From positions 62,001 to 126,000 of the forward strand of contig CAYFNT010000001.1 in NCBI GenBank assembly GCA_964344565.1: a DNA stretch of 64,000 nt, read 5' to 3'. Position 1 is the stretch's first letter. Every line of letters starts with the position of its first letter. Shown piece by piece: positions 1 to 7,883 of the stretch. The position numbers and the translations under genes were made by a program. Under the pieces are notes generated by a model that worked only from the letters and a program-made list of their open reading frames with translations, did not search any database and was not told the origin of the DNA. This DNA comes from JACNKJ01 sp964344565 (GTDB taxonomy: Bacteria; Krumholzibacteriota; Krumholzibacteriia; JACNKJ01).

Positions 1-1
1 C

Positions 2-424
2 ATCGCGTCCACCGTGGAAACTCTGCTGGAGAGCCTGAAGCCCTGGGTCGGCAAGCTCGACCTTCAGCTCTGTTCGGAGGATCGTCGCGTGGTCAAGGGC
101 CTGCTCGATCAGGGGCACTGGCCGGTGGGCGCCATCGTCAGCAGGTTCTCCGACGGCATGGCATTCCTCCAGGATGAGAAGCTGGCCTTCCTGCGCGCTG
201 ATCGGGGTCTATTCATTCCTCCGAGAAGAAGGAAGAAGGGCGATCCCATTCTTCTGGGAGGTTCGAATCTGCTGAAGACATGCCGGGCCGGCGGCCGGCG
301 ATTCTACATAGGCCCTGTGCGAAAAACCCCGGAAATGGCCCTGCTCGCCTCCCTGGAGCCCAGCGGTCTGCTCAGCCCGGGCACGGCTCAACTCTCCGCC
401 CTGGGTTACCGCCGGGAATCCTGA
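2..424 (+). CDS. C-terminal part of an unrecognised protein (5' end outside window)
   Basis: The frame is open from the first bases of the window to a TGA at 422-424, so this is probably the last 140 residues of a longer gene; a GTG at 14 could be an internal start but has no ribosome binding site in view. The visible part is mixed hydrophilic/hydrophobic with a basic stretch (PPRRRKKGD) and no signal peptide, membrane segment or motif I can name. The coding frame is supported by its codon use and by the lack of a better alternative. Function unknown. Confidence 0.5.
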   Translation: MASTVETLLESLKPWVGKLDLQLCSEDRRVVKGLLDQGHWPVGAIVSRFSDGMAFLQDEKLAFLRADRGLFIPPRRRKKGDPILLGGSNLLKTCRAGGRRFYIGPVRKTPEMALLASLEPSGLLSPGTAQLSALGYRRES

Positions 425-447
425 GGCCCCATGCGCCGGAGGCCTCA
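422..447 (+). terminator. inverted repeat at the end of the first gene
   Basis: TGAGGCC (422-428) and GGCCTCA (441-447) form a perfect 7-bp inverted repeat that begins in the stop codon. There is no following T-run, so it could be a weak terminator or only an mRNA 3' structure. Confidence 0.35.
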
Positions 448-763
448 GGGCGTCGGGCGAAATCCCCCAGTGTCTTCAACTCCAACTATCAAGCTCCGGA
501 TGGATGGTCCTGCCCCGGGATTCCGCCCTGATTCCCCCAGTGCCCGGTAGGGATTGGGGTGCTCCGCGGACTTTCCCCCAGGAGTGCGCCGGAGGAATCG
601 AATCCAATAAGCCCCCCGAGATAAATTTAATGAATTCGGCTTCCAGGCCTGTCGGGTCTTCGCTTGGAATGTCTTGATAGCCATGGCCTTCCGCGCGCGC
701 CTGGGCTCGCGCTCCGCCCGATTAGATTTCCGAAGAACACATCATCGCGATCTCCGTTTCGCG
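448..763. other. gene-poor stretch with three CCCCCAG copies
   Basis: No convincing coding frame. CCCCCAG occurs at 464-470, 534-540 and 575-581, the first two within a shared A-W-T-CCCCCAGTG context 70 bases apart. The 3' part (about 615-640) is unusually AT-rich for this genome and could hold a promoter. Nothing else recognised. Confidence 0.3.
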
Positions 764-777
764 GGCGGTCTTCCTGC
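764..777 (+). promoter_or_regulatory. possible weak sigma-54 (-24/-12) promoter
   Basis: GGCGGTCTTCCTGC has the obligatory GG-N10-GC spacing and ends CTGC, but its -24 half fits the GGCACG consensus poorly. It would start transcription near 789, 22 bases before the small exported peptide gene. Weak call, made mainly because better matches exist at 7274, 7595 and 63672. Confidence 0.25.
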
Positions 778-810
778 AAGGGGCAGGGGACAACCCTCAA
801 GGAGGTCAGT

Positions 811-975
811 ATGTATAGAACCTGGATTATCATATCACTCATCGCCTTCATGGGTATCATCGGCTCTCTGTATGCCGTGCCCAATGGCCCAATCGGTTCG
901 ACGCCTGTCGGTTTTGATGGCGGAGATAACGGTGACGGCAACGATGACGGTGACGATCCGAAACCTGGCCCCTGA
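811..975 (+). CDS. small exported peptide, 54 aa, Asp/Gly/Pro-rich tail
   Basis: ATG at 811 follows a clear ribosome binding site (GGAGGT, 800-805). The product has a classic signal peptide: a short basic start, a hydrophobic core (IIISLIAFMGIIG) and a likely cleavage after SLYA. The roughly 32-residue mature part is almost only Gly, Asp, Asn and Pro and ends DDPKPGP, with no cysteine. A strong intrinsic terminator follows 28 bases after the stop, so it is probably a monocistronic unit. Function unknown; an acidic cation-binding or secreted signal peptide is conceivable but unproven. Confidence 0.6.
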   Translation: MYRTWIIISLIAFMGIIGSLYAVPNGPIGSTPVGFDGGDNGDGNDDGDDPKPGP

Positions 976-1003
976 CAAAAACGCAATCGCTCATGTATGG
1001 AGG

Positions 1004-1030
1004 GGGCCCGTCTTGACGGGCCCTTTTTTT
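1004..1030 (+). terminator. intrinsic terminator after the small peptide gene
   Basis: GGGCCCGTC (1004-1012) pairs perfectly with GACGGGCCC (1015-1023), followed by seven T (1024-1030). Confidence 0.85.
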
Positions 1031-1046
1031 GTTTGAATACTGCGGC

Positions 1047-4000
1047 ATGGAGCACGCCGCACTACCATCCGAATTCGCCGAACTCCTCGGCGAAGGTTCC
1101 ATGGCCCGGGTCTACGGGCTTCGCGACGATCCGAATCGGGTCGTCAAGCTCGCCCGGGATCCACGTTTCAACGAGAGCTTGCTCCGGGAAGCCCGCCTGA
1201 GTTCGGAACTCTCCCACTCGGCCATCCTTCCCGTGGAAGACTACGGCCTTTCGGAAGAGGGTCTCGCCTGGGTCCTTCTGCCGCGACTCAGCTCCCGCAA
1301 TCTCTCCGATCACGATCTGGGGCTTCACGACGCCTTGGAGGCCCTGAGTCCCATCGCCGATGCCCTCGACCGGCTGCACCATCTCGGGTGGATTCACGGA
1401 GACGTGAAGCCCGGCAACATACTCGCGGGAGCGGAAGGCGCGCTCTACCTATCCGACCTGGGGCTCGCCGCAAGGGCGAACGAAAATCGCGAGGGGGGCA
1501 GCCCCGCCTACCTTTCGCCCTCGCGCATCGCGGGGAATCCGCCCGTTCCGGCGGACGATCGTCACGCATTCGCCGTCACGGTTTTCGAAATCCTGACCGG
1601 AAGACTTCCCTTCCTGGAGACCGAAGGCGACCGGCTGCTCCGGGCCATCGTCTCGGCGAGTACCCACTCCTTCCAGTCCTTGAATCCCGGTCACCCTCTC
1701 GAGCTGGATACGCTCTTCGAAGACGCCTTCAGGGGCGACTCCCTCCATCGCGGCCTCGTCGCCTGGATCAACGACCTGCGCGAAGCCCTGGGATTGAAGC
1801 CCGCCCACGCGACACTGTTTTACCGATCGCCGAGCTATCCTCGGGGCGAGGTGCTGGCCCGCCTGCGGGATTGGCTGTCCCGGTCCGTCGAAGGCGATTC
1901 GAGCCTGGGATCCGCCGTGCTGCTGCGCGGGGGAGGGCGCCGGGAGTCCGAACTGATGCGACGATGCCTCGGAGATGATCTCTTCGATTGGGTGGATCTG
2001 CAGGGCGACGACGCCAGATCCTGGATCGCCGAGCAGGAGACTTCGAGGAGTTCGAACCGAGCCCCGAAGGTTCTGCTGGCCTCATCGAACGAACTTGACG
2101 AGGAGCGCATCGCCTACCTTTCCCATCGACCTGACACCCTGCTTCTGGACGCCGAGGGATGGAGAATCGAAGCTCTCGATGGATTTCTCGAATCCGGGCT
2201 CTTCAGCGCGGCGGATTCGGCCATCCATCTGGGGCACGAAGAGACGCGCTTCCTATTGGAGGCATCCGGCGGCGATCTCTACCTCGCGGAAGACGCGCTG
2301 GCCTTTCTTTGCGCCCAGGAGATTCTGAAGGCCGAAAGGGAGCAGGCTCGTTTCGTCGAGCCCTTCGCGAGCTGGGAATCGCGGTGGCGGAACCGCTTCC
2401 AGCACCCCGGCCTCTCCCGCACCGCCCGACGCTTGTTAGACGTGCTCGCCTCCCTGGGCGCACCCTTGACTCGTGAAGAGTGCGGGGAAGTGCTCGGCAT
2501 GGGTATGGCTTCCCTGGATCCCGTGATCGAGGAATTGCGAGGCAGCGATGGAATTGCCCTGTCCGAGGAAGACGGATTGGTCCAGTTGCGCCTCCACAAT
2601 GATAGGGGTCTCGCCGGGTTCGCCCTGAACGAGGATCTGTTTCCGAAGCTCTGGAGCCGATCGAACGGGAAGTGGGAAGTCAGATTGAGAATCCTGCTCC
2701 AGGCGGCCAGGCAGGGAGCTCGGGGCTGGATCGAGTCTCTCCACGGCGATGAGATTCGCGTCCTCGGCGACGAGGTTTCGCTATCCGCACTGGCGGGATT
2801 CGTCGGGGAGATGGCATCCCTGGAGTGCTCCGGCGACATGAAGGCTCTGAGTTGCATGGAGAAGCTGCGGCGCGGAGAGCTTCCCGAAGCCCTGTCCCGT
2901 TTCTGGAGCTGCGAGTCCGAGCTATCGCTGTCCGTCAGCGCCGAACTCAATCGCCGTCTCTTTCACAGCCTTCAGAACGAGTTCAGCGTCGAGGAGGGAT
3001 TCGCCTTTCTGGAACGCTGGCGCAAGGTTCGAGCGAGCGAGCTGGCGGGATCGGAACTGGAGATTCGCATCCTGGCCCGCGAGGCCATCAGCCACGGCCA
3101 GTTCGGATCCTTCGAGACGGCCATGCAACTGATCGAGGAGGGGCGGGCCCGCTTCGCCGGACGCGATGGCCTGTTCCTTCTGGACTGGGCCGAGGCCGAG
3201 GTCCATGGGGAGCGTAGAGATCACAAGGCCGAGGTGGCCGCGCTCACGCGAGCCTACGAATCGGTGCCCGAAGACGCGTCCACTCGGGATCGTTTTTCGC
3301 TCAGCATCCAACTCGCGAGCCATTGGCTGCAATCCGACGATCCGGAGCGAGGGCGAATCTATCTGGATCGATCGGCCGCCCTGGTCGCGGAGTCGGGGGA
3401 TCCCGAACTGGATTCCTTCCTTACCGTAAGGCGGGCGATCCTCGAGAAGAGGAAGGGGAACATCAAGGAGGAGATCCGGCTCAGGCTCCTCGCCTTTCGC
3501 CAGGTGCGCGAGGCCGGGCTCTGGCGCGTGCCCATAGTCAACCTCGCCAATCCCCTCTACGCCCTTGTTCGGATCGCGGACTACTCGCGCCTCATGCCCC
3601 TCTACCACGAGATCGAACGCCATGTGGAAGTCGCCGATCAGGTGTCCAGCGCCATGCTGGGACGAGCCGCCCTGGCCAGGATCGACCTGGAGCGGGGCGA
3701 TGTCGATGCCTGCCTTCGCCGCCTCGATGAGAATCTGGAGTTGGCCGAGGATACGGATTCGAAGACCACCCGGATACGCTCGCTGCTCATGCGCGGATAC
3801 CTTCATCGCCTCTACGACTTGCCCGAAAGGGCCGAATCGGATTTTCTCCGTGTGCAGCGTGACTACCTCGAGTTCATCCAGTCCGGCGACTTCGTGGACC
3901 TGAGGCTTGAGCTCCTGCAACTGAGGGGGCCCGACGAGGATCTGGAGTTCGAGGAGGAGATGGAACTCGATTCCATTCTCAGTGCGACGAAGGACTGGAA

Positions 4001-4331
4001 GAACGAGCTCCTCAATTTCGAGGCCCACATCGCCCATGTCGGACTGCGCCGCCGGCGAGGCGATCTAGAAGGCGCGGAGGCCGCTCTCGTTTCGGCCCTC
4101 GATCGGATCGATCCCGAGCTGTATCCCACCAAGCGCTGGCCGCTCCATCTGGAGCAGGGCAGGATACTGATGGCCCGCGGCGACCGACCTGCCGCGAAGA
4201 GGGCCGCGGGCCGGGCTCTGGAGATCCTGGAGGGCCTGTCCCGTCGTTTTCCGGATTCGTCCGACGGAAGGCTCTACCTGACCCGGCCTGACCGCATGAA
4301 GGTGCTCGAGCTGTATCGATCGCTGGACTAG
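1047..4331 (+). CDS. Ser/Thr protein kinase with long C-terminal helical-repeat region
   Basis: Predicted 1094-residue cytoplasmic protein. Residues about 10-260 are a Hanks-type kinase: glycine-rich loop GEGSMARVYG (15-24), Lys34 in VVKLA, catalytic HGDVKPGN (from 117, Asp119) and a DLG metal motif (Asp137). A central part (about 290-480) resembles a degenerate ATPase/winged-helix region, and about 600-1094 is Leu/Ala/Glu/Arg-rich and helical, TPR-like. This kinase-AAA-TPR layout is known from bacterial regulators of the PknK type. No membrane segment is seen, so it is a soluble signalling kinase. I chose ATG 1047 over TTG 1029 because the latter lies in the terminator T-run. Substrates unknown. 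Confidence 0.85.
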   Translation: MEHAALPSEFAELLGEGSMARVYGLRDDPNRVVKLARDPRFNESLLREARLSSELSHSAILPVEDYGLSEEGLAWVLLPRLSSRNLSDHDLGLHDALEALSPIADALDRLHHLGWIHGDVKPGNILAGAEGALYLSDLGLAARANENREGGSPAYLSPSRIAGNPPVPADDRHAFAVTVFEILTGRLPFLETEGDRLLRAIVSASTHSFQSLNPGHPLELDTLFEDAFRGDSLHRGLVAWINDLREALGLKPAHATLFYRSPSYPRGEVLARLRDWLSRSVEGDSSLGSAVLLRGGGRRESELMRRCLGDDLFDWVDLQGDDARSWIAEQETSRSSNRAPKVLLASSNELDEERIAYLSHRPDTLLLDAEGWRIEALDGFLESGLFSAADSAIHLGHEETRFLLEASGGDLYLAEDALAFLCAQEILKAEREQARFVEPFASWESRWRNRFQHPGLSRTARRLLDVLASLGAPLTREECGEVLGMGMASLDPVIEELRGSDGIALSEEDGLVQLRLHNDRGLAGFALNEDLFPKLWSRSNGKWEVRLRILLQAARQGARGWIESLHGDEIRVLGDEVSLSALAGFVGEMASLECSGDMKALSCMEKLRRGELPEALSRFWSCESELSLSVSAELNRRLFHSLQNEFSVEEGFAFLERWRKVRASELAGSELEIRILAREAISHGQFGSFETAMQLIEEGRARFAGRDGLFLLDWAEAEVHGERRDHKAEVAALTRAYESVPEDASTRDRFSLSIQLASHWLQSDDPERGRIYLDRSAALVAESGDPELDSFLTVRRAILEKRKGNIKEEIRLRLLAFRQVREAGLWRVPIVNLANPLYALVRIADYSRLMPLYHEIERHVEVADQVSSAMLGRAALARIDLERGDVDACLRRLDENLELAEDTDSKTTRIRSLLMRGYLHRLYDLPERAESDFLRVQRDYLEFIQSGDFVDLRLELLQLRGPDEDLEFEEEMELDSILSATKDWKNELLNFEAHIAHVGLRRRRGDLEGAEAALVSALDRIDPELYPTKRWPLHLEQGRILMARGDRPAAKRAAGRALEILEGLSRRFPDSSDGRLYLTRPDRMKVLELYRSLD

Positions 4332-4392
4332 GGAATCCCCTGGAATTCCCGGGCCGTGACCGTTACATTCTCCCGTTCCCAGGGAGGTCGCA

Positions 4393-5388
4393 TTGATCGA
4401 CAAAACCAAGCTCGTCGAAACCGGAAGCTACATTCTCGAACAGAAGAGGGTGCGGCTCTTGCTGCACAAGCATCCCGATGGTGACGTCATGGGAAGCTGC
4501 CTCGCTCTGGCCCGCTTCCTCGAATCCAAGGGCGTGGATGTGGCGGTGTTCGGCAACTTCGAGGATCGTCCCTCCAAGTTCGACTTCCTCGAGGGCTTCG
4601 AAAGGATCGAGAAGGGGGATGCGGAGGCGAGGAACTCCGCCTACGACGACACGCTCTTCATCGTGGTGGACAGCACGGGAGTGGATCGCACCGGCTTCGA
4701 GGAGGGCGACTTCCGGCGGGTCCTGCGCATCGACCATCACATCGGCGGGCAGCATTACGATGGCCGCGATTTGGTGGACACGGCTTACGCCGCCACGACA
4801 CTGCTCATCGCGGACCTGCTCAGGGCTCTGGACGAATCGGCCGTGGACGCCGAAACGGCAACCTGCCTCTACACGGGCCTCATGACCGACACTGGCGGCT
4901 TCCGCTACAGCAGCACCGACTCCCACGCATTCCTGACCGCGGCCTACCTTGTGGATACCGGAGCCGATCCCGCCAGTTGCTCGAACCTGGTTAATGATCG
5001 ACGCAATTCCCACTACCTGACACTGCTCGCCCACGCCATCGACTCGGTGAGTTTCCATGAGGACGGCCGCGTCGCCATGCTGATCCTGCGGCCCGAGGAT
5101 CTTCCCGAAAGCGCGCGTGGTGAATTCGGCAAGGATGAGTTCATCAACCTTCCCAGGAGCCTCGAAACCGTGCGGGTGGTGGTGCAGATGAAGAAGTCGC
5201 CCGTGGACGGCGATTGGAAGGTGGGTTTCAGGGGAAAGGGCGATGTGAACGTTCAGGCGGTTGCCGCGGACCTCGGAGGCGGCGGTCACTACTCGGCCTC
5301 CGGTTGCGAGCTGCTGGGACCCGAGGGTGAGGTGAGGGATCGCGTCCTCGAAAGGATCAGGGAGGCGCTCCGAGAAGCGGGCTACTAG
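4393..5388 (+). CDS. nrnA: DHH-family phosphoesterase, NrnA-like (oligoribonuclease/pAp phosphatase)
   Basis: 331-residue cytoplasmic DHH/DHHA1 protein. The N-terminal half has HKHPDGD (His27, Asp29, Asp31), a DST segment and the DHH signature (IDHHIGG); the C-terminal DHHA1 half ends in GGGGHYSASG. The length fits NrnA, which removes nucleotides from 2-5-mer RNA and dephosphorylates 3'-phosphoadenosine 5'-phosphate using Mn ions. The TTG start is set by AGGGAGGT at 4381-4388, four bases upstream. The family is certain; the exact substrate (oligoRNA, pAp, c-di-AMP product) is inferred. Confidence 0.88.
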   Translation: MIDKTKLVETGSYILEQKRVRLLLHKHPDGDVMGSCLALARFLESKGVDVAVFGNFEDRPSKFDFLEGFERIEKGDAEARNSAYDDTLFIVVDSTGVDRTGFEEGDFRRVLRIDHHIGGQHYDGRDLVDTAYAATTLLIADLLRALDESAVDAETATCLYTGLMTDTGGFRYSSTDSHAFLTAAYLVDTGADPASCSNLVNDRRNSHYLTLLAHAIDSVSFHEDGRVAMLILRPEDLPESARGEFGKDEFINLPRSLETVRVVVQMKKSPVDGDWKVGFRGKGDVNVQAVAADLGGGGHYSASGCELLGPEGEVRDRVLERIREALREAGY

Positions 5389-5398
5389 CACGGCCAAC

Positions 5399-5432
5399 TT
5401 GACAGCACTGTCCAGAATCCCTTACAGTGCTG
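5399..5432 (+). promoter_or_regulatory. sigma-70-type promoter overlapped by a perfect palindrome
   Basis: A perfect -35 TTGACA (5399-5404), 18-base spacer and -10 TACAGT (5423-5428) precede the sigma-54 activator gene. Overlaid is a perfect 9-bp inverted repeat, CAGCACTGT (5403-5411) and ACAGTGCTG (5424-5432), placed as expected for a repressor or autoregulatory operator. Confidence 0.6.
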
Positions 5433-5445
5433 TGATGAGGTCGAC

Positions 5446-7143
5446 ATGGATTCCCGGTCCAAACCCGACAAGAAACCCCGGCGTCCCGATTCCCTGAGCC
5501 GCATGCTCCATGGCGGCAAGGCGGCGGCTCCCGCTCCCGGGAAGTCCAGCTATTCCCCACCCAGGGAAACCGTGGACGACTGGAGCGAGGCGAGTCTCGA
5601 TCGTCGTCTGAGCGAAGCCGAACACGAGATGGCCCAGCTTCGCGAGACGGCGGCCTCCCATCGGAAATTCCTCTCCATCATCGAATCCCAGCCGCACCTC
5701 TTCTATGGAGGCGAGCCCGAGCAGCTGGTTCACAACACGCTTCAGATGTCCATGGATCTGGTGGGAGCTGAGAGGGCGGCTTTCTACCGTCTGGACAAGC
5801 GGGGTTCCCTGCGACTCAAGCAGACCCTTCCCTCGGGACTGAAGTTCGAGGACATCAGTCGTTCCCTGGTGCGCGACGCCATGACCGCCCGCGCCACCCA
5901 CTATCACCTGGGGGGCGATGAGGTGCGGGGGATGGAGCGCGACAGCGTTCTCCACCTGGGACTCGAAACCGTGGTGGTCGTGCCTCTCGAGGTGAACGAC
6001 ACGCTCATCGGCGTCCTCTATCTCGACGGGAAGCGGGCGGGTCAATTCAGCACCGGCGATATTCCCACTCTGGAAACGCTCACGCGCCTGGCGGCGGCGG
6101 CCATGCAGCACCAGGATCAGTTGATCAATGCTCGCCGGGAGGGGCGGCGACTGGAGCTCGAGAATCAGGAACTCCGTTCGGTGATCTCCGAGCAGTCGCG
6201 CCTTGGACGCCTCATGGCCGAAAGCCCGAGTATGCGCAGCGTGATCCAGCAGCTGCGTAGAATGGTTCCTCTGAAGACCACGGTCAGGCTGGAAGGCGAA
6301 ACCGGAACCGGCAAGACGCTCATCGCCCGCATCCTGCATGAAGAGGGGCCCTGGACTGGTGGCAGTTTCGTGCCTCTCATCGTTAGCGCCATCCCCGAAT
6401 CCCTGCTGGAGGCGGAGCTTTTCGGCTACGTGAAAGGCGCTTTCACCGGCGCCACGCAGAATCGCATCGGTCTCATCGAGCAGGCCGACGGCGGCACTCT
6501 CTTCCTCGACGAGATCGGCGACCTGCCTTTGGAGATCCAGGTCAGACTCTTGAACGTCCTGGAAGAGGGGGTGCTCAGAAGACTCGGCGACAACATGGAA
6601 CGAAGGGCTGATTTCAGACTGGTGGTGGCCAGCCACCAGGATCTCGAGAAGCTCATCGAGGAAGGTCGTTTCCGCGAGGACCTCTACTACCGCATCAACG
6701 TGCTGCAGGTCAGGGTGCCGCCCCTTCGCGAACGGCTGGAGGACATCCTGCTGCTCGCCGAGGAGAGCATCGCCCTCAGCGCGCGCGAGATGAACATCGA
6801 GAAGCCCCGTCTGTCCAAGGACGCAGCCCGCAAACTCATGGAGCATCCCTGGCCGGGCAACGTCAGGCAGCTTCAGCGCTGCCTTGAGCGCTCGTTGGCC
6901 ATGCGCGAAGCGGGCCCCGTGCTCGAGGCCCGGGAACTGCTGCTCGACGATATCAAGGTTGCGGCCCAGCCCGCGGCCCTCCAGGGAGAGAAGCTCAAGC
7001 CCTACGTGTTCCGGGTGGAGGGCGACTACATCCGGAGCGTGCTGTCCCAGGCCGGCGGGAACATCAGTGCCGCAGCCAGGATTCTCGGCGTTTCGCGGCA
7101 GACCCTCTACCAGAAGATGCGGGTCCACGACATCCTTCGCTGA
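5446..7143 (+). CDS. sigma-54-dependent transcriptional activator (GAF-AAA+-Fis)
   Basis: 565 residues. Order: basic N-terminus, predicted coiled coil (about 45-75), GAF-type sensory domain (about 75-225), AAA+ sigma-54 interaction domain with Walker A GETGTGKT (from 284), the sigma-54-contacting GAFTGA loop (331-336) and Walker B GGTLFLDEIGD (about 350-360), then a C-terminal Fis helix-turn-helix (SAAARILGVSRQTLY, about 540-555). It should hydrolyse ATP to open sigma-54 promoters in answer to a ligand or signal bound by the GAF domain. There is no receiver domain, so it is not a classical response regulator. Two sigma-54-type promoters lie within 500 bases downstream, making them likely targets. 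Confidence 0.93.
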   Translation: MDSRSKPDKKPRRPDSLSRMLHGGKAAAPAPGKSSYSPPRETVDDWSEASLDRRLSEAEHEMAQLRETAASHRKFLSIIESQPHLFYGGEPEQLVHNTLQMSMDLVGAERAAFYRLDKRGSLRLKQTLPSGLKFEDISRSLVRDAMTARATHYHLGGDEVRGMERDSVLHLGLETVVVVPLEVNDTLIGVLYLDGKRAGQFSTGDIPTLETLTRLAAAAMQHQDQLINARREGRRLELENQELRSVISEQSRLGRLMAESPSMRSVIQQLRRMVPLKTTVRLEGETGTGKTLIARILHEEGPWTGGSFVPLIVSAIPESLLEAELFGYVKGAFTGATQNRIGLIEQADGGTLFLDEIGDLPLEIQVRLLNVLEEGVLRRLGDNMERRADFRLVVASHQDLEKLIEEGRFREDLYYRINVLQVRVPPLRERLEDILLLAEESIALSAREMNIEKPRLSKDAARKLMEHPWPGNVRQLQRCLERSLAMREAGPVLEARELLLDDIKVAAQPAALQGEKLKPYVFRVEGDYIRSVLSQAGGNISAAARILGVSRQTLYQKMRVHDILR

Positions 7144-7164
7144 ACGTCGGGCGGTTCGGCGGCT

Positions 7165-7210
7165 TGTCCGATTTTCGGAACAGTCCAGGCTGTGGATATC
7201 CTCCGGACAA
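7165..7210 (+). promoter_or_regulatory. possible upstream activator site
   Basis: An imperfect palindrome TGTCCGATTTTCGGAACA (7165-7182) and an inverted copy of its left half, CCGGACAA (7203-7210), lie about 90-135 bases before the predicted start at 7299, the usual distance for sigma-54 enhancers. Sequence symmetry only. Confidence 0.3.
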
Positions 7211-7273
7211 TCTCAGGCCCCGGCAAGGGTTTGCTGGGAGGGGAGTTGCGATCGCGGTCGACGGGACCCTGGG

Positions 7274-7287
7274 GGCACGCCCCTTGC
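7274..7287 (+). promoter_or_regulatory. sigma-54 promoter (-24/-12), first of two
   Basis: GGCACGCCCCTTGC matches the core consensus GGCACG-N4-TTGC at every specified base. Transcription would start near 7299. The next downstream element is not a gene but an intrinsic terminator ending at 7453. Confidence 0.75.
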
Positions 7288-7298
7288 GATACCCGAGT

Positions 7299-7453
7299 CG
7301 TGCCGGGTGCGATGAGGATGGGATCGAAGCGGATGTTCTCGAGGCGAGACTCCGCGTCTCGCACAATCTCTGGTCACGCAATAGCTTTCAGGAACCCCCC
7401 AGGGTTAGCTGAGATGCTTGACGGACGGGGCAAAGCGCCCCGTCCGTTTTTTC
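7299..7453 (+). ncRNA. candidate sigma-54-dependent small RNA 1 (about 155 nt)
   Basis: Bounded by a consensus sigma-54 promoter and a strong terminator, with no ribosome-binding-site-supported frame between. It contains a perfect hairpin GCGAGAC/GTCTCGC (7344-7350, 7356-7362) and a C-rich hairpin AACCC-CCCA-GGGTT near 7393-7406 whose loop could pair with Shine-Dalgarno-like G-runs. Adjacent to a sigma-54 activator, it recalls the arrangement of GlrR/GlmY and LuxO/Qrr, where sigma-54 drives regulatory RNAs. RNA status is inference from boundaries and structure. Confidence 0.55.
7421..7453 (+). terminator. intrinsic terminator of candidate small RNA 1
   Basis: ACGGACGGGGC (7421-7431) pairs with GCCCCGTCCGT (7437-7447), an 11-bp perfect stem followed by an uninterrupted T-run to 7452. 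Confidence 0.9.
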
Positions 7454-7594
7454 TTGGACGACAGTGTCAAGCTGGCCTGACAGTTTCCCGAGTCGCCACG
7501 GCCGGCTCCAATTGCCCCCATCTCTTGGGGAATATAAACCCTTAAATAACAATGAGTTACCCGGGCAAAATGAAGGCCGTCCGAGTTCTGATCC

Positions 7595-7608
7595 GGCCTG
7601 CCCCTTGC
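7595..7608 (+). promoter_or_regulatory. sigma-54 promoter (-24/-12), second of two
   Basis: GGCCTGCCCCTTGC keeps GG-N10-GC spacing and the TTGC half, with two mismatches in the -24 half. It shares CCCCTTGCG with the 7274 promoter. Predicted start near 7620. Confidence 0.6.
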
Positions 7609-7619
7609 GGTAAGTGAAT

Positions 7620-7784
7620 TGGGGGTGACTCCCCCCCATTCAGCCGTACGTCGGGTCCATCCTCCGGCGAGCATCCGGCAAGGCGCTTCGGCCTGTTCTG
7701 AGCGATTGCGGTTAGTGGCTCAGAGCTGGGCGGGTTCCATGAGCCTGCCCTCTAGGGCGGGTTCTTCGGAACCTGCCCTTTTTT
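7620..7784 (+). ncRNA. candidate sigma-54-dependent small RNA 2 or atp leader (about 165 nt)
   Basis: Runs from the second sigma-54-type promoter to a terminator, with no supported coding frame. It begins with a G/C hairpin (GGGGGTGACTCCCCC, 7621-7635), has a small AGGC/GCCT hairpin near 7681-7695, and ends in two tandem hairpins with the same 5' arm (7728 and 7755). As it ends 100 bases before the ATP synthase operon it could instead be an attenuated leader. I see no strong similarity to candidate RNA 1 beyond the promoter. Confidence 0.45.
7728..7784 (+). terminator. tandem hairpins, the second an intrinsic terminator
   Basis: Hairpin 1: GGGCGGGTTC (7728-7737) with GAGCCTGCCC (7741-7750). 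Hairpin 2: the same arm GGGCGGGTTC (7755-7764), a TTCG tetraloop, GAACCTGCCC (7769-7778), then six T. Either left arm can pair with either right arm, so alternative folds are possible. Confidence 0.8.
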
Positions 7785-7815
7785 CTATTTTCAGAGATGA
7801 AGCAAGGAATCGGTC

Positions 7816-7844
7816 TTGAACATCCTCAATGGAGACACTATTCT
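7816..7844 (+). promoter_or_regulatory. probable sigma-70-type promoter of the ATP synthase operon
   Basis: TTGAAC (7816-7821), 17-base spacer, TATTCT (7839-7844), just downstream of the terminator at 7784 and 40 bases before atpZ. It lets the operon be transcribed independently of the upstream sigma-54 units. Confidence 0.5.
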
Positions 7845-7883
7845 GTGGCCGCTTTTCAGGAATTCCCTTTCCCAAACGATATC

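Noticed and set aside
255..275. GGTTCGAATC resembling a tRNA T-loop
   Set aside because: Inside an open frame and with no cloverleaf around it. I found no tRNA, rRNA or CRISPR array in the window.
1029..1046. TTG start at 1029 for the kinase
   Set aside because: It lies within the T-run of the preceding terminator; ATG 1047 begins just before the kinase fold.
7164..7674. Small open frames of 60-117 codons in the region 7164-7674
   Set aside because: No ribosome binding site, several mutually overlapping frames on both strands, and promoter/terminator boundaries that fit RNAs better.
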